Shown: positions 35,823 to 44,185 of the stretch, piece by piece
Layout: each line of letters opens with the position of its first letter
Position numbering within the stretch: the stretch's first letter is position 1
NCBI GenBank assembly: GCA_028293725.1
Contig: JAQGOE010000019.1
Span: 14,649 to 78,648 of the forward strand
Length of the DNA stretch: 64,000 nt
From: Gammaproteobacteria bacterium
GTDB lineage: Bacteria; Pseudomonadota; Gammaproteobacteria; Steroidobacterales; Steroidobacteraceae
Direction of reading: 5' to 3'
Program-made: the position numbers and the translations under genes
The notes under the pieces: model-generated
What the model was told of the DNA's origin: nothing
The model's database searches: none
What the model saw: only the letters and a program-made list of their open reading frames with translations

Positions 35823-36092
35823 TCAGTTGATCAGCGACGGGATGCTCTCGAACAGCTCGCGGGTGTAGCTGATGAGTACTTTCAACATCCAGGGGCCGAC
35901 GAACACCAGGGTCGCGGAGATCGCCAGCAGCTTCGGGATGAACGAGAGCGTCTGCTCGTTGATCGAGGTCGCGGCCTGGAAGGCGCCGACGATGAGGCCG
36001 GTGACGAGGCCTACCAGCAACATCGGCGCCGCGATCATCAACGCGATCTCGAGCGCACGGCTGCCGACGGTCATGATGGTTTCAGGATTCAT
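35823..36092 (-). CDS. fliQ: FliQ, export gate membrane protein
   Basis: An 89-residue protein with two transmembrane helices (LEIALMIAAPMLLVGLVTGL and IPKLLAISATLVFVGPWMLK) joined by IVGAFQAATSINEQTLSF, the typical FliQ loop. It is the smallest export gate subunit (four copies around FliP/FliR). It lies between fliP (6 bp) and fliR (21 bp). Confidence 0.96.
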   Translation of the reverse strand: MNPETIMTVGSRALEIALMIAAPMLLVGLVTGLIVGAFQAATSINEQTLSFIPKLLAISATLVFVGPWMLKVLISYTRELFESIPSLIN

Positions 36093-36098
36093 AGCGGT

Positions 36099-36863
36099 TC
36101 AGGAGTAGAAGCTCGAGGCCAGCGTGCCCATGACGAGGGCCCAGCCGTCGACGAGCACGAACAACATGAGTTTGAAAGGCAGGGAAATGAGCACGGGCGA
36201 GAGCATCATCATGCCCATCGACATCAGCACGCTCGCGACCACGAGATCGATGATCACGAACGGAATGAAGAGCAGAAACCCGATCAGAAAGGACGTCTTC
36301 AGCTCACTCGTGACAAAGGACGGCACGAGGATCATGAGGGGCACGTCCTGCGGTGTGGCGTAGCCCTTGCCTCCGGAGATACGCACGAAGGTCGCGATGT
36401 CGCTCTCGCGGGTCTGATCCAGCATGAACTTTTTCAAGGGTACGAGGGCCTTGTCGAGCGCCGCCGGCGCTTCGATCGTCCCGGCTGCGTAGGGCTTGTA
36501 GGCATCCTCGTTGATGCGCTCTACGACGGGAGACATCACGAACAGGGTCAGAAAGAGCGCCAACCCGATCAGCACCTGGTTGGGCGGAGTGTTGCCCGCG
36601 CCGATTGCCTGGCGAAGGATGCCCAACACGATCACGATGCGCGTGAAGGCGGTCATCATGAGAAGAATCGCCGGCAGCATGGTGACTGCCGTCATCAGGA
36701 GCAGGACCTGGATGGTCAGCGAGTAGGTCTGTCCACCGCCGGCCGCGGTCTGTACCGTCAAAGCGGGGAGGCCGGGCTCGGCTAACGCTGCAGCTGGAAA
36801 CAGTGCGGCCGCCGGGAGCACCGCGGCGCAGACGAGCAAGGTATTTCGCAGCGTGCGTGTCAC
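36099..36863 (-). CDS. fliP: FliP, export gate membrane protein
   Basis: A 254-residue protein with a cleavable-type signal ([20 protein letters not shown]) and the FliP core. The core includes [60 protein letters not shown] and [20 protein letters not shown]. It nucleates export gate assembly, helped by FliO. The ATG overlaps the fliO stop (36860-36863, ATGA). Confidence 0.97.
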   Translation of the reverse strand: MTRTLRNTLLVCAAVLPAAALFPAAALAEPGLPALTVQTAAGGGQTYSLTIQVLLLMTAVTMLPAILLMMTAFTRIVIVLGILRQAIGAGNTPPNQVLIGLALFLTLFVMSPVVERINEDAYKPYAAGTIEAPAALDKALVPLKKFMLDQTRESDIATFVRISGGKGYATPQDVPLMILVPSFVTSELKTSFLIGFLLFIPFVIIDLVVASVLMSMGMMMLSPVLISLPFKLMLFVLVDGWALVMGTLASSFYS

Positions 36864-37234
36864 TTTCCGAGACTCCGCAGGAGAATCGTGCGGAACGCGT
36901 TGCCGGAATCGCCCGAGACTCCCCCGGGCGGTTTCGTCAGCTCGAGGGGCTCGGTGAGGACGTGAAGCGTGCTGACCTGCCCGGGTGCCACACCCAGCAG
37001 GATCTGTGTGGTGCCGACTTTCAACAGTACCGCGCGCTCTTTCTGTCCGAGCTGCACGTTGGCGAGTACGTCTATGGCGCCGCCGACCCGGTTACCCACG
37101 ATCCGCATCCGACGGAAGAGCCATGCAACCACGAATATCGCGGCCAGCACGACGATGAGGGCGAGCGCGACCTCGCCGAGTCCGCCGATGCCGGTCGGAT
37201 GAGGCGTAACAGTAGTTTGGGGGGCGGCGAACAT
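36860..37234 (-). CDS. fliO: FliO, export gate assembly protein
   Basis: A 124-residue protein with one transmembrane helix ([20 protein letters not shown]) followed by a cytoplasmic FliO domain ([20 protein letters not shown], then [20 protein letters not shown]). FliO assists FliP oligomerisation. Position between fliN and fliP is the usual one. The periplasmic N-terminus is short, about 20 residues. Confidence 0.93.
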   Translation of the reverse strand: MFAAPQTTVTPHPTGIGGLGEVALALIVVLAAIFVVAWLFRRMRIVGNRVGGAIDVLANVQLGQKERAVLLKVGTTQILLGVAPGQVSTLHVLTEPLELTKPPGGVSGDSGNAFRTILLRSLGK

Positions 37235-37236
37235 GC

Positions 37237-37569
37237 TTATTTGAGCTTGCGGATGCGCTCGGCGGGGCTGATGACATCCGTGAGCCGGATACCGAACTTC
37301 TCGTTCACGACGACGACTTCGCCGTGTGCCACGAGCGTTCCGTTCACGAAGACATCGAGAGGCTCACCGGCGGCGCGGTCTAACTCCACCACGGAGCCCT
37401 GGTTGAGTTGCAACAGGTTGCGGATCGGGATGCGGGTGCGCCCGACTTCCATCGAAAGAGTGACCGGTACGTCGAGGATTACGTCCAGGTTGACGTCCTG
37501 AGGACCCTTCTGAGTCTCGTCCTGGAGGTTGTCGAACTCGGCGGCGCGCGGCTCTACGTTGGCATTCAT
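37237..37569 (-). CDS. fliN: FliN, flagellar motor switch C-ring protein
   Basis: A 110-residue SpoA-domain protein with the core LDVILDVPVTLSMEVGRTRI, RNLLQLNQGSVVELDRAAGE and VNGTLVAHGEVVVVNEKFGI. FliN forms the base of the C-ring together with FliM and helps bind CheY-P and export complexes. The N-terminal extension is short (about 25 residues). It starts 8 bp after the fliM stop. Confidence 0.97.
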   Translation of the reverse strand: MNANVEPRAAEFDNLQDETQKGPQDVNLDVILDVPVTLSMEVGRTRIPIRNLLQLNQGSVVELDRAAGEPLDVFVNGTLVAHGEVVVVNEKFGIRLTDVISPAERIRKLK

Positions 37570-37577
37570 AGTGCTTC

Positions 37578-38582
37578 TCAGCTTCTCTTGACGGGCAGAT
37601 GATCGATGGCAGGGTTGTTGCGGCGGACACGCTCTTCGAACTTGATTGCCTGCTGGCCTCGCGACAGGCCGAAGCTGCCGCGAAACATGGGCACATCCTC
37701 GGCGAGCACCAGCACCTTGCCGGTGAAGTCGCAGGAAAGAATGTCACCGGGCTTGAGGTTCAGCAGTTCCGCGAGGGTCACGGAGGTGCGGCCGAGAAGT
37801 GTGGTCAGCTGGACCTCCGCGTCCTCGATTTCCTCGCGCAGACATACGTTCCAACGATCGTCCTTCTCGACGCGGTCGCTCGCCATACCCGAGTCGAGCA
37901 CCTCGCGTAGCGGCTCGATCATGGCGTAGGGCATGGTGACATGCAGCTCACCACCACCGCCGTCGAGCTCCACGTGAAAGCTGGTGATGACGACGATTTC
38001 GGAGGGCGAGACGATGTTGGCGAAGTGCGGATTGATCTCGGACTGCAGGTACTCGACTTCAATCGGCGCGATGTGCGACCAGGCCTCGTGGAGGTCGGCG
38101 AACACGTTTCGCAGCATCATGTGGATGATGCGTTGCTCGGTGGCGGTGAACTCGCGGCCTTCGATTTTCGCGTGGCGGCCGGTGCCGCCGAAGAAGTTGT
38201 CGACCACCGCGAACACCAGCTTCGGATCGAGCACGATCAGGGCGGTGCCGCGGAAGGGGTTGATTTTCACGAGGTTGAGATTCGTCGGCACGTGGAGCGT
38301 GTGGACGTACTCGCTGAATTTCTTGATCGCTACGGGGGCCACGGAAATTTCCGGCGAGCGGCGCAGCAGGTTGTAGAGGCTGACACGGAACAGGCGCGCG
38401 AAGCGCTCGTTGATCATCTCGAGCGTGGGCATGCGCCCGCGCACGATGCGCATCTGGTTCTGGAAGTCGTACGAGCGGATCTCGCCGGGCGCCGGACCGG
38501 GGTCGGTGTTGACCGCGCCACTGTCGACACCGTGGATGAGGGCGTCGATCTCGGCTTGGTCAAGTATCTTTTCTGAGCTCAC
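37578..38582 (-). CDS. fliM: FliM, flagellar motor switch protein
   Basis: A 334-residue protein. The N-terminal peptide KILDQAEIDALIHGVDSG is the CheY-P binding segment. The middle CheC-like domain has MRIVRGRMPTLEMINERFAR and GGTGRHAKIEGREFTATEQR, and a C-terminal SpoA domain ends with FRGSFGLSRGQQAIKFEER. FliM connects FliG to FliN in the C-ring and is the target of the CheY at 28192. It lies 15 bp after fliL and belongs to the fliLMNOPQR-flhBA unit. Confidence 0.97.
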   Translation of the reverse strand: MSSEKILDQAEIDALIHGVDSGAVNTDPGPAPGEIRSYDFQNQMRIVRGRMPTLEMINERFARLFRVSLYNLLRRSPEISVAPVAIKKFSEYVHTLHVPTNLNLVKINPFRGTALIVLDPKLVFAVVDNFFGGTGRHAKIEGREFTATEQRIIHMMLRNVFADLHEAWSHIAPIEVEYLQSEINPHFANIVSPSEIVVITSFHVELDGGGGELHVTMPYAMIEPLREVLDSGMASDRVEKDDRWNVCLREEIEDAEVQLTTLLGRTSVTLAELLNLKPGDILSCDFTGKVLVLAEDVPMFRGSFGLSRGQQAIKFEERVRRNNPAIDHLPVKRS

Positions 38583-38597
38583 CGGGTAGCTTCCGCG

Positions 38598-39107
38598 TTA
38601 TTGCATGACGAAGCTGGTGAAGTACACCGCCTCGACTTTTTCAGGCTTGCCGCCGGCGCCCGCGACGATTTTGCGAACCGCGGCGAGTGTCTGGGTCCGC
38701 AGCGCCTCCTTGCCCTCGCGAGTGGAGACGACCGAGTACTTCTGGCCACCGAACAGCATGAGGAGGTCGTTGCGCACCACCGGGTCGTTGGTTTTCAGCA
38801 GCTCGATGGTGCCCGGATCCCGCGACATGAGTTGCGCGGTCACCTGGAGAAAGCGCACCTGCTGGTCGGCTTCGAAGTTGACGACGAAGGGTGGATCGAG
38901 CGCCACATACAGCGCCGGTGCCGGCGGCTCCTGCTTCGCCGCCTGGTGCTTCTTGTTGCCGTGGGGCGCGAAGGCGAACCAGGCGCCGACGCCGCCGCCC
39001 GCCAGCAGCAGGACTGCCAACACCATCACAATAATCAGTGTCTTTTTGCTTTTGCCGGCCGGTGCAGCATCTTCCGCTGCCGGGGCAAGTACGGGTACGT
39101 CAGCCAT
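38598..39107 (-). CDS. fliL: FliL, stator-associated membrane protein
   Basis: From the ATG at 39107 (MADVPVLAPAAEDAAPAGKS) the product is 169 residues. A cytoplasmic tail is followed by one transmembrane helix (TLIIVMVLAVLLLAGGGVGA) and a periplasmic FliL domain (LDPPFVVNFEADQQVRFLQV, ending VEAVYFTSFVMQ). FliL rings surround stators and support torque. The chosen start has AGGAG upstream and lies 38 nt below the start site predicted for the sigma54 promoter at 39157-39172. An earlier in-frame start at 39140 adds 11 residues and is less likely. Confidence 0.94.
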   Translation of the reverse strand: MADVPVLAPAAEDAAPAGKSKKTLIIVMVLAVLLLAGGGVGAWFAFAPHGNKKHQAAKQEPPAPALYVALDPPFVVNFEADQQVRFLQVTAQLMSRDPGTIELLKTNDPVVRNDLLMLFGGQKYSVVSTREGKEALRTQTLAAVRKIVAGAGGKPEKVEAVYFTSFVMQ

Positions 39108-39156
39108 CGCCTGGGTCACTCCTGCATACGTCACACACAACTGCGAAGAGTTAAGT

Positions 39157-39172
39157 GCAACGTGTATGCCAC
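39157..39172 (-). promoter_or_regulatory. Sigma54 (-24/-12) promoter of the fliL-fliR-flhBA operon
   Basis: Minus-strand TGGCATACACGTTGCA has GG (39171-39170) and GC (39159-39158) exactly 10 nt apart and a perfect TTGCA -12 box. The predicted start is near 39145, about 38 nt before the fliL ATG. It separates the fliE-K and fliL-flhA units. Confidence 0.8.
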
Positions 39173-39239
39173 GAGCGTCGCGACGCCTCTAAGTCACTGT
39201 AGGATAAGACTTTAGGGGTTGTTGGAAGAGTGTGAAATG

Positions 39240-39263
39240 CGTCGCATGAGACTTCATGCGACG
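39240..39263. terminator. Hairpin 1 in the fliK-fliL intergenic region
   Basis: A perfect 10-bp stem, CGTCGCATGA (39240-39249) with TCATGCGACG (39254-39263), and the 4-nt loop GACT. It is the distal of two hairpins after the fliK stop. Confidence 0.65.
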
Positions 39264-39269
39264 GAATCT

Positions 39270-39292
39270 TGGCGCTCGTATGACGAGCGCCA
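39270..39292. terminator. Hairpin 2 immediately after fliK
   Basis: A perfect 10-bp stem, TGGCGCTCGT (39270-39279) with ACGAGCGCCA (39283-39292), and the 3-nt loop ATG. It lies 6 bp beyond the fliK stop on the minus strand. Neither hairpin is followed by a strong T-tract. As a tandem pair they probably end the fliE-fliK transcript or protect its 3' end. Confidence 0.68.
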
Positions 39293-39298
39293 GAGCGT

Positions 39299-40657
39299 TC
39301 AGGCGTAGGTGTCGACGAGCCCGAGGCGGGTGCTTGCCACGGCGGCGAGGGGAGAAGTCGACTCTTCGCTCGAGACCCCGCCGATGGCGCCAATGGCTGC
39401 TACGGCGTGCTTCTGCGACTGTCCGCGAGGTGACTGTTGCGACACGCTGGCGTCGGTCAGCGTGAGTCCCTGCGTGGCAAACATCTCGCGCAAGCGCGGC
39501 AGGGCTTGTTCCAGGGCCGCGCGCGCGTCCGCGTGATTCGCATTGAATGCAACGCTGGCCGAGCCGTCCTGCACCGAGATGTGCACGGCGACCGGTCCAA
39601 GATGCTCTGGCGAAAGCTGCAGAGAGGCGGATTGCACCCCTTGATTCGCCATCCAGGTGATTTTCCCACCGAGCTCGTCGTTGAAGGCCGGCGTGCCGAC
39701 GGGCGCGCTGACCTTGTCGTTGGTCGTCTGGGTGTTGGCGGTTGTTTGAAAGTGTGAGCCAACGCTCATTTGCGCCTGGAAGGCGCTCATGCCCGAGGCG
39801 CTGCCGTCCGCAGCACCAGTGGCCGTCGCTGCGGCACTGCCTTTGGGGTCCGGGCCGGCAGCCGCTGTCACGGCTTTCAACTCGGCCGCGGTGCCCTTTG
39901 TCAGGCTCGCGACGATGTTCTGGATAGAAGAGCCGCTCGCGAGCGAGACACCATCGATCGAAGAGCCATCGACCGAAGCGCCCTCTCTGGAGCCAGCGGC
40001 CGCGGTCGCCTGCCCCGCGGCGGGCTGCTGCTGGACTCCGGACATGACCGCGGCGAGCGATTGCGCCAGGAAGCCGAGAGACGCAGGTGAGGCACCGGCG
40101 TCGTCGCTCTTCTCCCCTTTGGAAGGCTTTGCGTCGCCGGTGACTTCTTCAGGGGCTGCTGTTGCGACGGTACTGACACTGTCCGCGGCTTGCGCCTGTG
40201 ACTGCGCCAGTGCCTCTATGAAACTGGGTCCGTCGGAGTTGCTCGGCGCGCCTGGAGCTGTTGGGGCGCCAGGGCCCGAGCCCGCTGCGGTGGATTGGGT
40301 CTGAGCCGACGACGCAGTGTTCTGCTTCGACTGCGAGCTTGCGGAGGCGTCCTTGGATTGCGTGCTTGCGGTTGTACCGCGCGTTGAGCTCGCGCCGCGG
40401 TTCGAGGAGCCGCTGGATGACTTGCCCGAATTCTTTGCTGCAGTGCGGTTAGCGCTGCTGGCGCTGCCATCCGATCCGCCGCCCGATCCGTTAGATCCGG
40501 CTGCCGAGCCGGGTGTCGAGCTGGCTGAAGCTCCCGACGACGAGGGGCCTCCCAAGCTGCTGGCCGTGCCGGATGAGCCCGACGAAGAGGATTGCGAGCG
40601 CGCCGCCGCCTTGGGTGGCTGCGGAGTGGGAGTCGGCAGAATGGAATCAAGCGCCAC
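39299..40657 (-). CDS. fliK: FliK, hook-length control protein
   Basis: A 452-residue protein. The N-terminal two thirds are low complexity, very rich in Ser, Ala, Gly and Thr, as expected for the extended ruler. The C-terminal domain (about residues 330-430) has the FliK signature QSASLQLSPEHLGPVAVHIS, then VQDGSASVAFNANHADARAA and LEQALPRLREMFATQGLTLT. This domain contacts FlhB to stop hook growth. It begins inside the end of fliJ (11-bp overlap) and is the last gene of the fliE-K unit, followed by two hairpins. Confidence 0.93.
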   Translation of the reverse strand: MALDSILPTPTPQPPKAAARSQSSSSGSSGTASSLGGPSSSGASASSTPGSAAGSNGSGGGSDGSASSANRTAAKNSGKSSSGSSNRGASSTRGTTASTQSKDASASSQSKQNTASSAQTQSTAAGSGPGAPTAPGAPSNSDGPSFIEALAQSQAQAADSVSTVATAAPEEVTGDAKPSKGEKSDDAGASPASLGFLAQSLAAVMSGVQQQPAAGQATAAAGSREGASVDGSSIDGVSLASGSSIQNIVASLTKGTAAELKAVTAAAGPDPKGSAAATATGAADGSASGMSAFQAQMSVGSHFQTTANTQTTNDKVSAPVGTPAFNDELGGKITWMANQGVQSASLQLSPEHLGPVAVHISVQDGSASVAFNANHADARAALEQALPRLREMFATQGLTLTDASVSQQSPRGQSQKHAVAAIGAIGGVSSEESTSPLAAVASTRLGLVDTYA

Positions 40658-41114
40658 GCGAAATCATTCCTTGCGCCCAGATGCGCTGTGAACGTTCATC
40701 GGATTCATGTTGCTCGCGGCGGTCGAGCGCGTAGCGCTCCTCGCCTTGCCAGCGTTTAACGGTTTGGCCAATGGCTTCGGCGCGTTGCGCCGCGTCCTGC
40801 CAGTTCTGCCACTCCGAATCGCGTTGCGCGCGCGCGCCCGTAACGGCCTGCGCCTGCTGTTTCAACGCATCATCCAGCCGGGTCAGAAATACCTGGTAGT
40901 CGCGAGCGGCCGCGGCGCCGATACCGGCTCTGGCGCGGAGGGCGAAGTCACGGACATAGCCGTCCCGGTACGCTTCGAGGTCGGCGAGCTTCTTTTCGTT
41001 TTCGTTGACGCGGCGCTCCGCCGCGGCGAGGGCTTCCGCTTTGCGGCGCTCGAAATCGTCGACGACCTTTTTGACCATCTCCAATCTTTCGCTGCGCTTC
41101 ATAACGCTACCCAT
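40647..41114 (-). CDS. fliJ: FliJ, export chaperone/ATPase stalk protein
   Basis: A 155-residue, highly charged coiled-coil protein (KRSERLEMVKKVVDDFERRK, then AEALAAAERRVNENEKKLAD). Length and helix content fit FliJ, the stalk of the FliI ATPase that escorts chaperones to FlhA. The ATG at 41114 overlaps the fliI stop as TGATG; an ATG at 41102 (MKRSERLEM) is an alternative. Sequence conservation in FliJ is low, so position between fliI and fliK is important evidence. Confidence 0.9.
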   Translation of the reverse strand: MGSVMKRSERLEMVKKVVDDFERRKAEALAAAERRVNENEKKLADLEAYRDGYVRDFALRARAGIGAAAARDYQVFLTRLDDALKQQAQAVTGARAQRDSEWQNWQDAAQRAEAIGQTVKRWQGEERYALDRREQHESDERSQRIWAQGMISRGA

Positions 41115-42490
41115 CACTTGGTCTTCCCAGGCTCACTGTCGGCCAGTACGGCCTTGAGCGCTGAGAGGCTGGCCGCGAAATCGACACGCTCACGCATGTC
41201 CTGCTGCATGAAGCGCTGCATTCGCGGCCAAAGTGTGATGGCGTTATCGATACGCGGGTCGGTGCCGGGCTGATACGCACCGATGGAGATGAGATCGCGA
41301 TTCTGCTGGTACGTCGAGAGCGTCTGGCGGAACTGGCGCGCCGCCTGGATCTGGTCCGGCTTGGCGATTTCCTGCATGACGCGGCTGATCGAGGCCTCGA
41401 CATCGATAGCGGGATATTGACCGCTTTCGGCGATGCGGCGCGACAGCACAATGTGTCCGTCGAGAATGGCGCGCGCCGCATCGGCGATGGGATCCTGGTT
41501 GTCATCGCCTTCCGTGAGGACGGTGTAGAAGGCAGTGATGGAGCCGCCGCCTTCCACGCCGTTGCCAGCGCGCTCGACGAGTTGCGGCAGCTTGGCAAAC
41601 ACCGAGGGCGGATAACCCTTGGTGGCGGGCGCCTCACCGATGGCCAGGCCGATTTCGCGCTGCGCCTGTGCAAAGCGTGTCAGCGAATCCATTAGCAGCA
41701 ATACGCTGCGGCCCTGGTCGCGGAAATACTCGGCGATGGCCGTACACAGCCATGCGCCATGCAGACGCATCAGGGGCGGGTGATCGGCAGGAGTCGCTAC
41801 CACGACAGCGCGTGTGCGGTCCTTCGGACCCAGGATGCGCTCGACAAATTCCTTCACTTCGCGACCGCGCTCACCGATCAGGCCGACGACGATCACGTCC
41901 GCGCTCGTGTAGCGAGCCATCATACCGAGCAACACGCTTTTACCCACACCGCTACCGGCGAACAGGCCGATGCGCTGGCCGCGGCCGATGGTGAGCATGG
42001 AGTTGATTGTACGAACCCCGACATCGAGAGGTTCCGAGATCGGCTGACGCGCCAGCGGGTTGATGGGCTTACCCGACAGTCTGACCCGGGTCTCGCACTC
42101 GAGGGGTCCGAGGTTATCCAGGGGGTTCGCGGCGCCGTCGATGATTCTTCCGAGGAGCTGGGGTCCAACAGGCACGGTGCCGGCGCCGGGGCGCGGGATT
42201 ACGCGTGCGTTCGGTCCGAGTCCATGCGCGTCGCCGGTGGGCATGAGATAGAGCCGCTCGCCGGAAAATCCGACGACTTCGGACTCGACGCGCGAGCCGT
42301 CTCCCGCGATCACGTCGCAGGTGTCGCCCATCGAGGCCTGGCAGCCGATGGCTTCGAGAGTGAGCCCGACCATGCGGGTCAGTGAGCCCTCGACCGGCGG
42401 CGCGGGTGTGAGCTCCACCTTGCGTACATGGCGCTCGAGCTTGCTGCTCCAGATGGAGCCGCGCGCGGTGTTGAGGTCCGCCGCCGTCAT
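41114..42490 (-). CDS. fliI: FliI, flagellar export ATPase
   Basis: A 458-residue ATPase of the F1-beta family. It has Walker [21 protein letters not shown], a Walker B region [20 protein letters not shown], then [20 protein letters not shown] and [20 protein letters not shown]. FliI is the hexameric ATPase of the export apparatus. Its ATG overlaps the fliH stop (42487-42490, ATGA), and its own stop overlaps fliJ. Confidence 0.97.
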   Translation of the reverse strand: MTAADLNTARGSIWSSKLERHVRKVELTPAPPVEGSLTRMVGLTLEAIGCQASMGDTCDVIAGDGSRVESEVVGFSGERLYLMPTGDAHGLGPNARVIPRPGAGTVPVGPQLLGRIIDGAANPLDNLGPLECETRVRLSGKPINPLARQPISEPLDVGVRTINSMLTIGRGQRIGLFAGSGVGKSVLLGMMARYTSADVIVVGLIGERGREVKEFVERILGPKDRTRAVVVATPADHPPLMRLHGAWLCTAIAEYFRDQGRSVLLLMDSLTRFAQAQREIGLAIGEAPATKGYPPSVFAKLPQLVERAGNGVEGGGSITAFYTVLTEGDDNQDPIADAARAILDGHIVLSRRIAESGQYPAIDVEASISRVMQEIAKPDQIQAARQFRQTLSTYQQNRDLISIGAYQPGTDPRIDNAITLWPRMQRFMQQDMRERVDFAASLSALKAVLADSEPGKTK

Positions 42491-43164
42491 GCCGCTCCCT
42501 CCGGCGGCTGCGTGTCGGTCCGGTCCGGCGAGCGTTCATCGCCCAGGGCGTTGGCGATCACGGTGTTGATGCGACTTTCCAGGCGTGCATCGATCCGCGA
42601 AGTTTCGCTCTTGACGACGCACCCGCCGCGAGACATGGCGGGGTCTTCAACGATCGTCCAGGCCCGCTCGTTGGACGGCGCCGCGAGGCGCTCGCGTACT
42701 ATCGCGGCATCTTCCGGATGTAGATGAACCCGGATTTCGCGGGCGGCCGTGGGTAGCTCCTGGAGCGACTCCCGGATGATGGCAATGACCTGCGACGGGT
42801 CGATGCGCAGCTCGCGCCGCGCCAGTTGCTTGCCGACGGCGAGTGTCAGTTGTAGCAAAGTCTTCTCGACTTCCGCATCGAGCTCCTGCAGCGGGCGGGC
42901 GATGAACTGCAACACCGAGTCGAGCCGCTGCACGTGCGCGGTCAACTCCGCGATGCGCCCCTGCATTTCGGCCTGCGCCTTCGCCATGCCGGCCTCGTGG
43001 CCGCGCGCCTCGCTTTGCTCGCGGGCGACCCGGGCAATCGCTTCCGCCGCGGCCTTGGCCTTGCGCTCGTCGACCGGTCGTCCGATGACGTTGCCTTCGA
43101 CCAGCGGCAGCGACCAGCGCTCGATAGCGGCGCCGGATGAAAACGTACGCTGCGGATCAGACAT
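42487..43164 (-). CDS. fliH: FliH, regulator of the FliI ATPase
   Basis: A 225-residue protein with a helical, Ala/Glu-rich N-terminal half ([20 protein letters not shown]) and a C-terminal FliH domain ([20 protein letters not shown], then [20 protein letters not shown] and AIVRERLAA). It inhibits and localises FliI and links it to the C-ring. The start lies within the last 8 bp of fliG. The last 15 residues are acidic/Pro-rich. Confidence 0.93.
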   Translation of the reverse strand: MSDPQRTFSSGAAIERWSLPLVEGNVIGRPVDERKAKAAAEAIARVAREQSEARGHEAGMAKAQAEMQGRIAELTAHVQRLDSVLQFIARPLQELDAEVEKTLLQLTLAVGKQLARRELRIDPSQVIAIIRESLQELPTAAREIRVHLHPEDAAIVRERLAAPSNERAWTIVEDPAMSRGGCVVKSETSRIDARLESRINTVIANALGDERSPDRTDTQPPEGAA

Positions 43165-44176
43165 ACGCTTCGCCCTTGCCGGCTAGCGCGATCGCGCCGG
43201 AGTCCGCCAGCTTGCGGGCGATCTGCAGGATCTCTCGCTGCGCGCCTTCGACTTCGGAGATGCGCACCGGTCCCTTGGCTTCGAGGTCGTCCTTGAGCAT
43301 TTCGGAGGCACGTTGTGACATGTTCTTGAAGATCTTTTCTTTGAGTGGCTCGTCGGCGCCCTTCAGGGCGAGCAGCAACCGGTCGCTCGGGACCTGGCGC
43401 ATGAGCTCCTGCATGCTGCGGTCGTCGAGCTCGAGGAGGTTGTCGAAGACGAAGATGAGATCCTGGATGCGCGCGCCCAGTGTCTGGTCGGTCTTGGTGA
43501 TCTGCTCCATGATCATGCCTTCCTGGCTGGGCTCCAGGAGGTTGATGATGTTGGCGGCGGCCTTGGCGCCGCCCATGGCCGAAGTCTTGCCGCCGCCGCC
43601 GGTCTTGCCGGAGAACTGCTTTTCCATGATGTCGTCGAGCTCGTTGATCGCGCTCGGCTGCACGCCATCGAGTGTCGCTATGCGCACTACGACGTCGGAG
43701 CGCATATTCGCGGGCAGATGGGTGAGCACTTCCGCCGACTGGTCGGCATCGAGATACGCGAGCACGATCGCGATGATCTGCGGGTGCTCGAGCCGGATGA
43801 GCTCAGCGACGGCGCGTGCGTCCATCCACTTGAGGGCCTCGAGCCCCTTGGTCGAGCGGCCGATGTTGATGCGGTCGATGATGCTCGCCGCCTTGTCCTG
43901 GCCGAGCGCGTCGACGAGGACCTTGCGGAGGAATTCATCGGTGCCGACGCCGACCGAGGTCTCGCTTTCCACCGAAGAGGTGAACTGCGTGATGACACCG
44001 CGGACTTCCTCCCTCGAGACGTTCGAGAGCTTCGACATCGCCGAGCCGATGCGCTGCACTTCTTTAGCGCCCATGTGTTTGAGCACCTGGGCGGCTTCCT
44101 GTTCTCCGAGTGTCAACAGCAAAATGGCGGCACGCTCGGTACCGCTGCGAGGGGTGTCGCCTTTTTCCTTCGCCAT
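43157..44176 (-). CDS. fliG: FliG, motor switch protein
   Basis: A 339-residue protein with three FliG domains. The N-terminal MS-ring binding part has GTERAAILLLTLGEQEAAQV. The middle domain has the EHPQ motif in IRLEHPQIIAIVLAYLDADQ. The C-terminal torque helix has GARIQDLIFVFDNLLELDDR, then SMQELMRQVPSDRLLLALKG. FliG meets the MotC stator and transmits torque. It lies 9 bp after fliF and overlaps fliH by 8 bp. Confidence 0.97.
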   Translation of the reverse strand: MAKEKGDTPRSGTERAAILLLTLGEQEAAQVLKHMGAKEVQRIGSAMSKLSNVSREEVRGVITQFTSSVESETSVGVGTDEFLRKVLVDALGQDKAASIIDRINIGRSTKGLEALKWMDARAVAELIRLEHPQIIAIVLAYLDADQSAEVLTHLPANMRSDVVVRIATLDGVQPSAINELDDIMEKQFSGKTGGGGKTSAMGGAKAAANIINLLEPSQEGMIMEQITKTDQTLGARIQDLIFVFDNLLELDDRSMQELMRQVPSDRLLLALKGADEPLKEKIFKNMSQRASEMLKDDLEAKGPVRISEVEGAQREILQIARKLADSGAIALAGKGEAYV

Positions 44177-44185
44177 GGACTGGTC

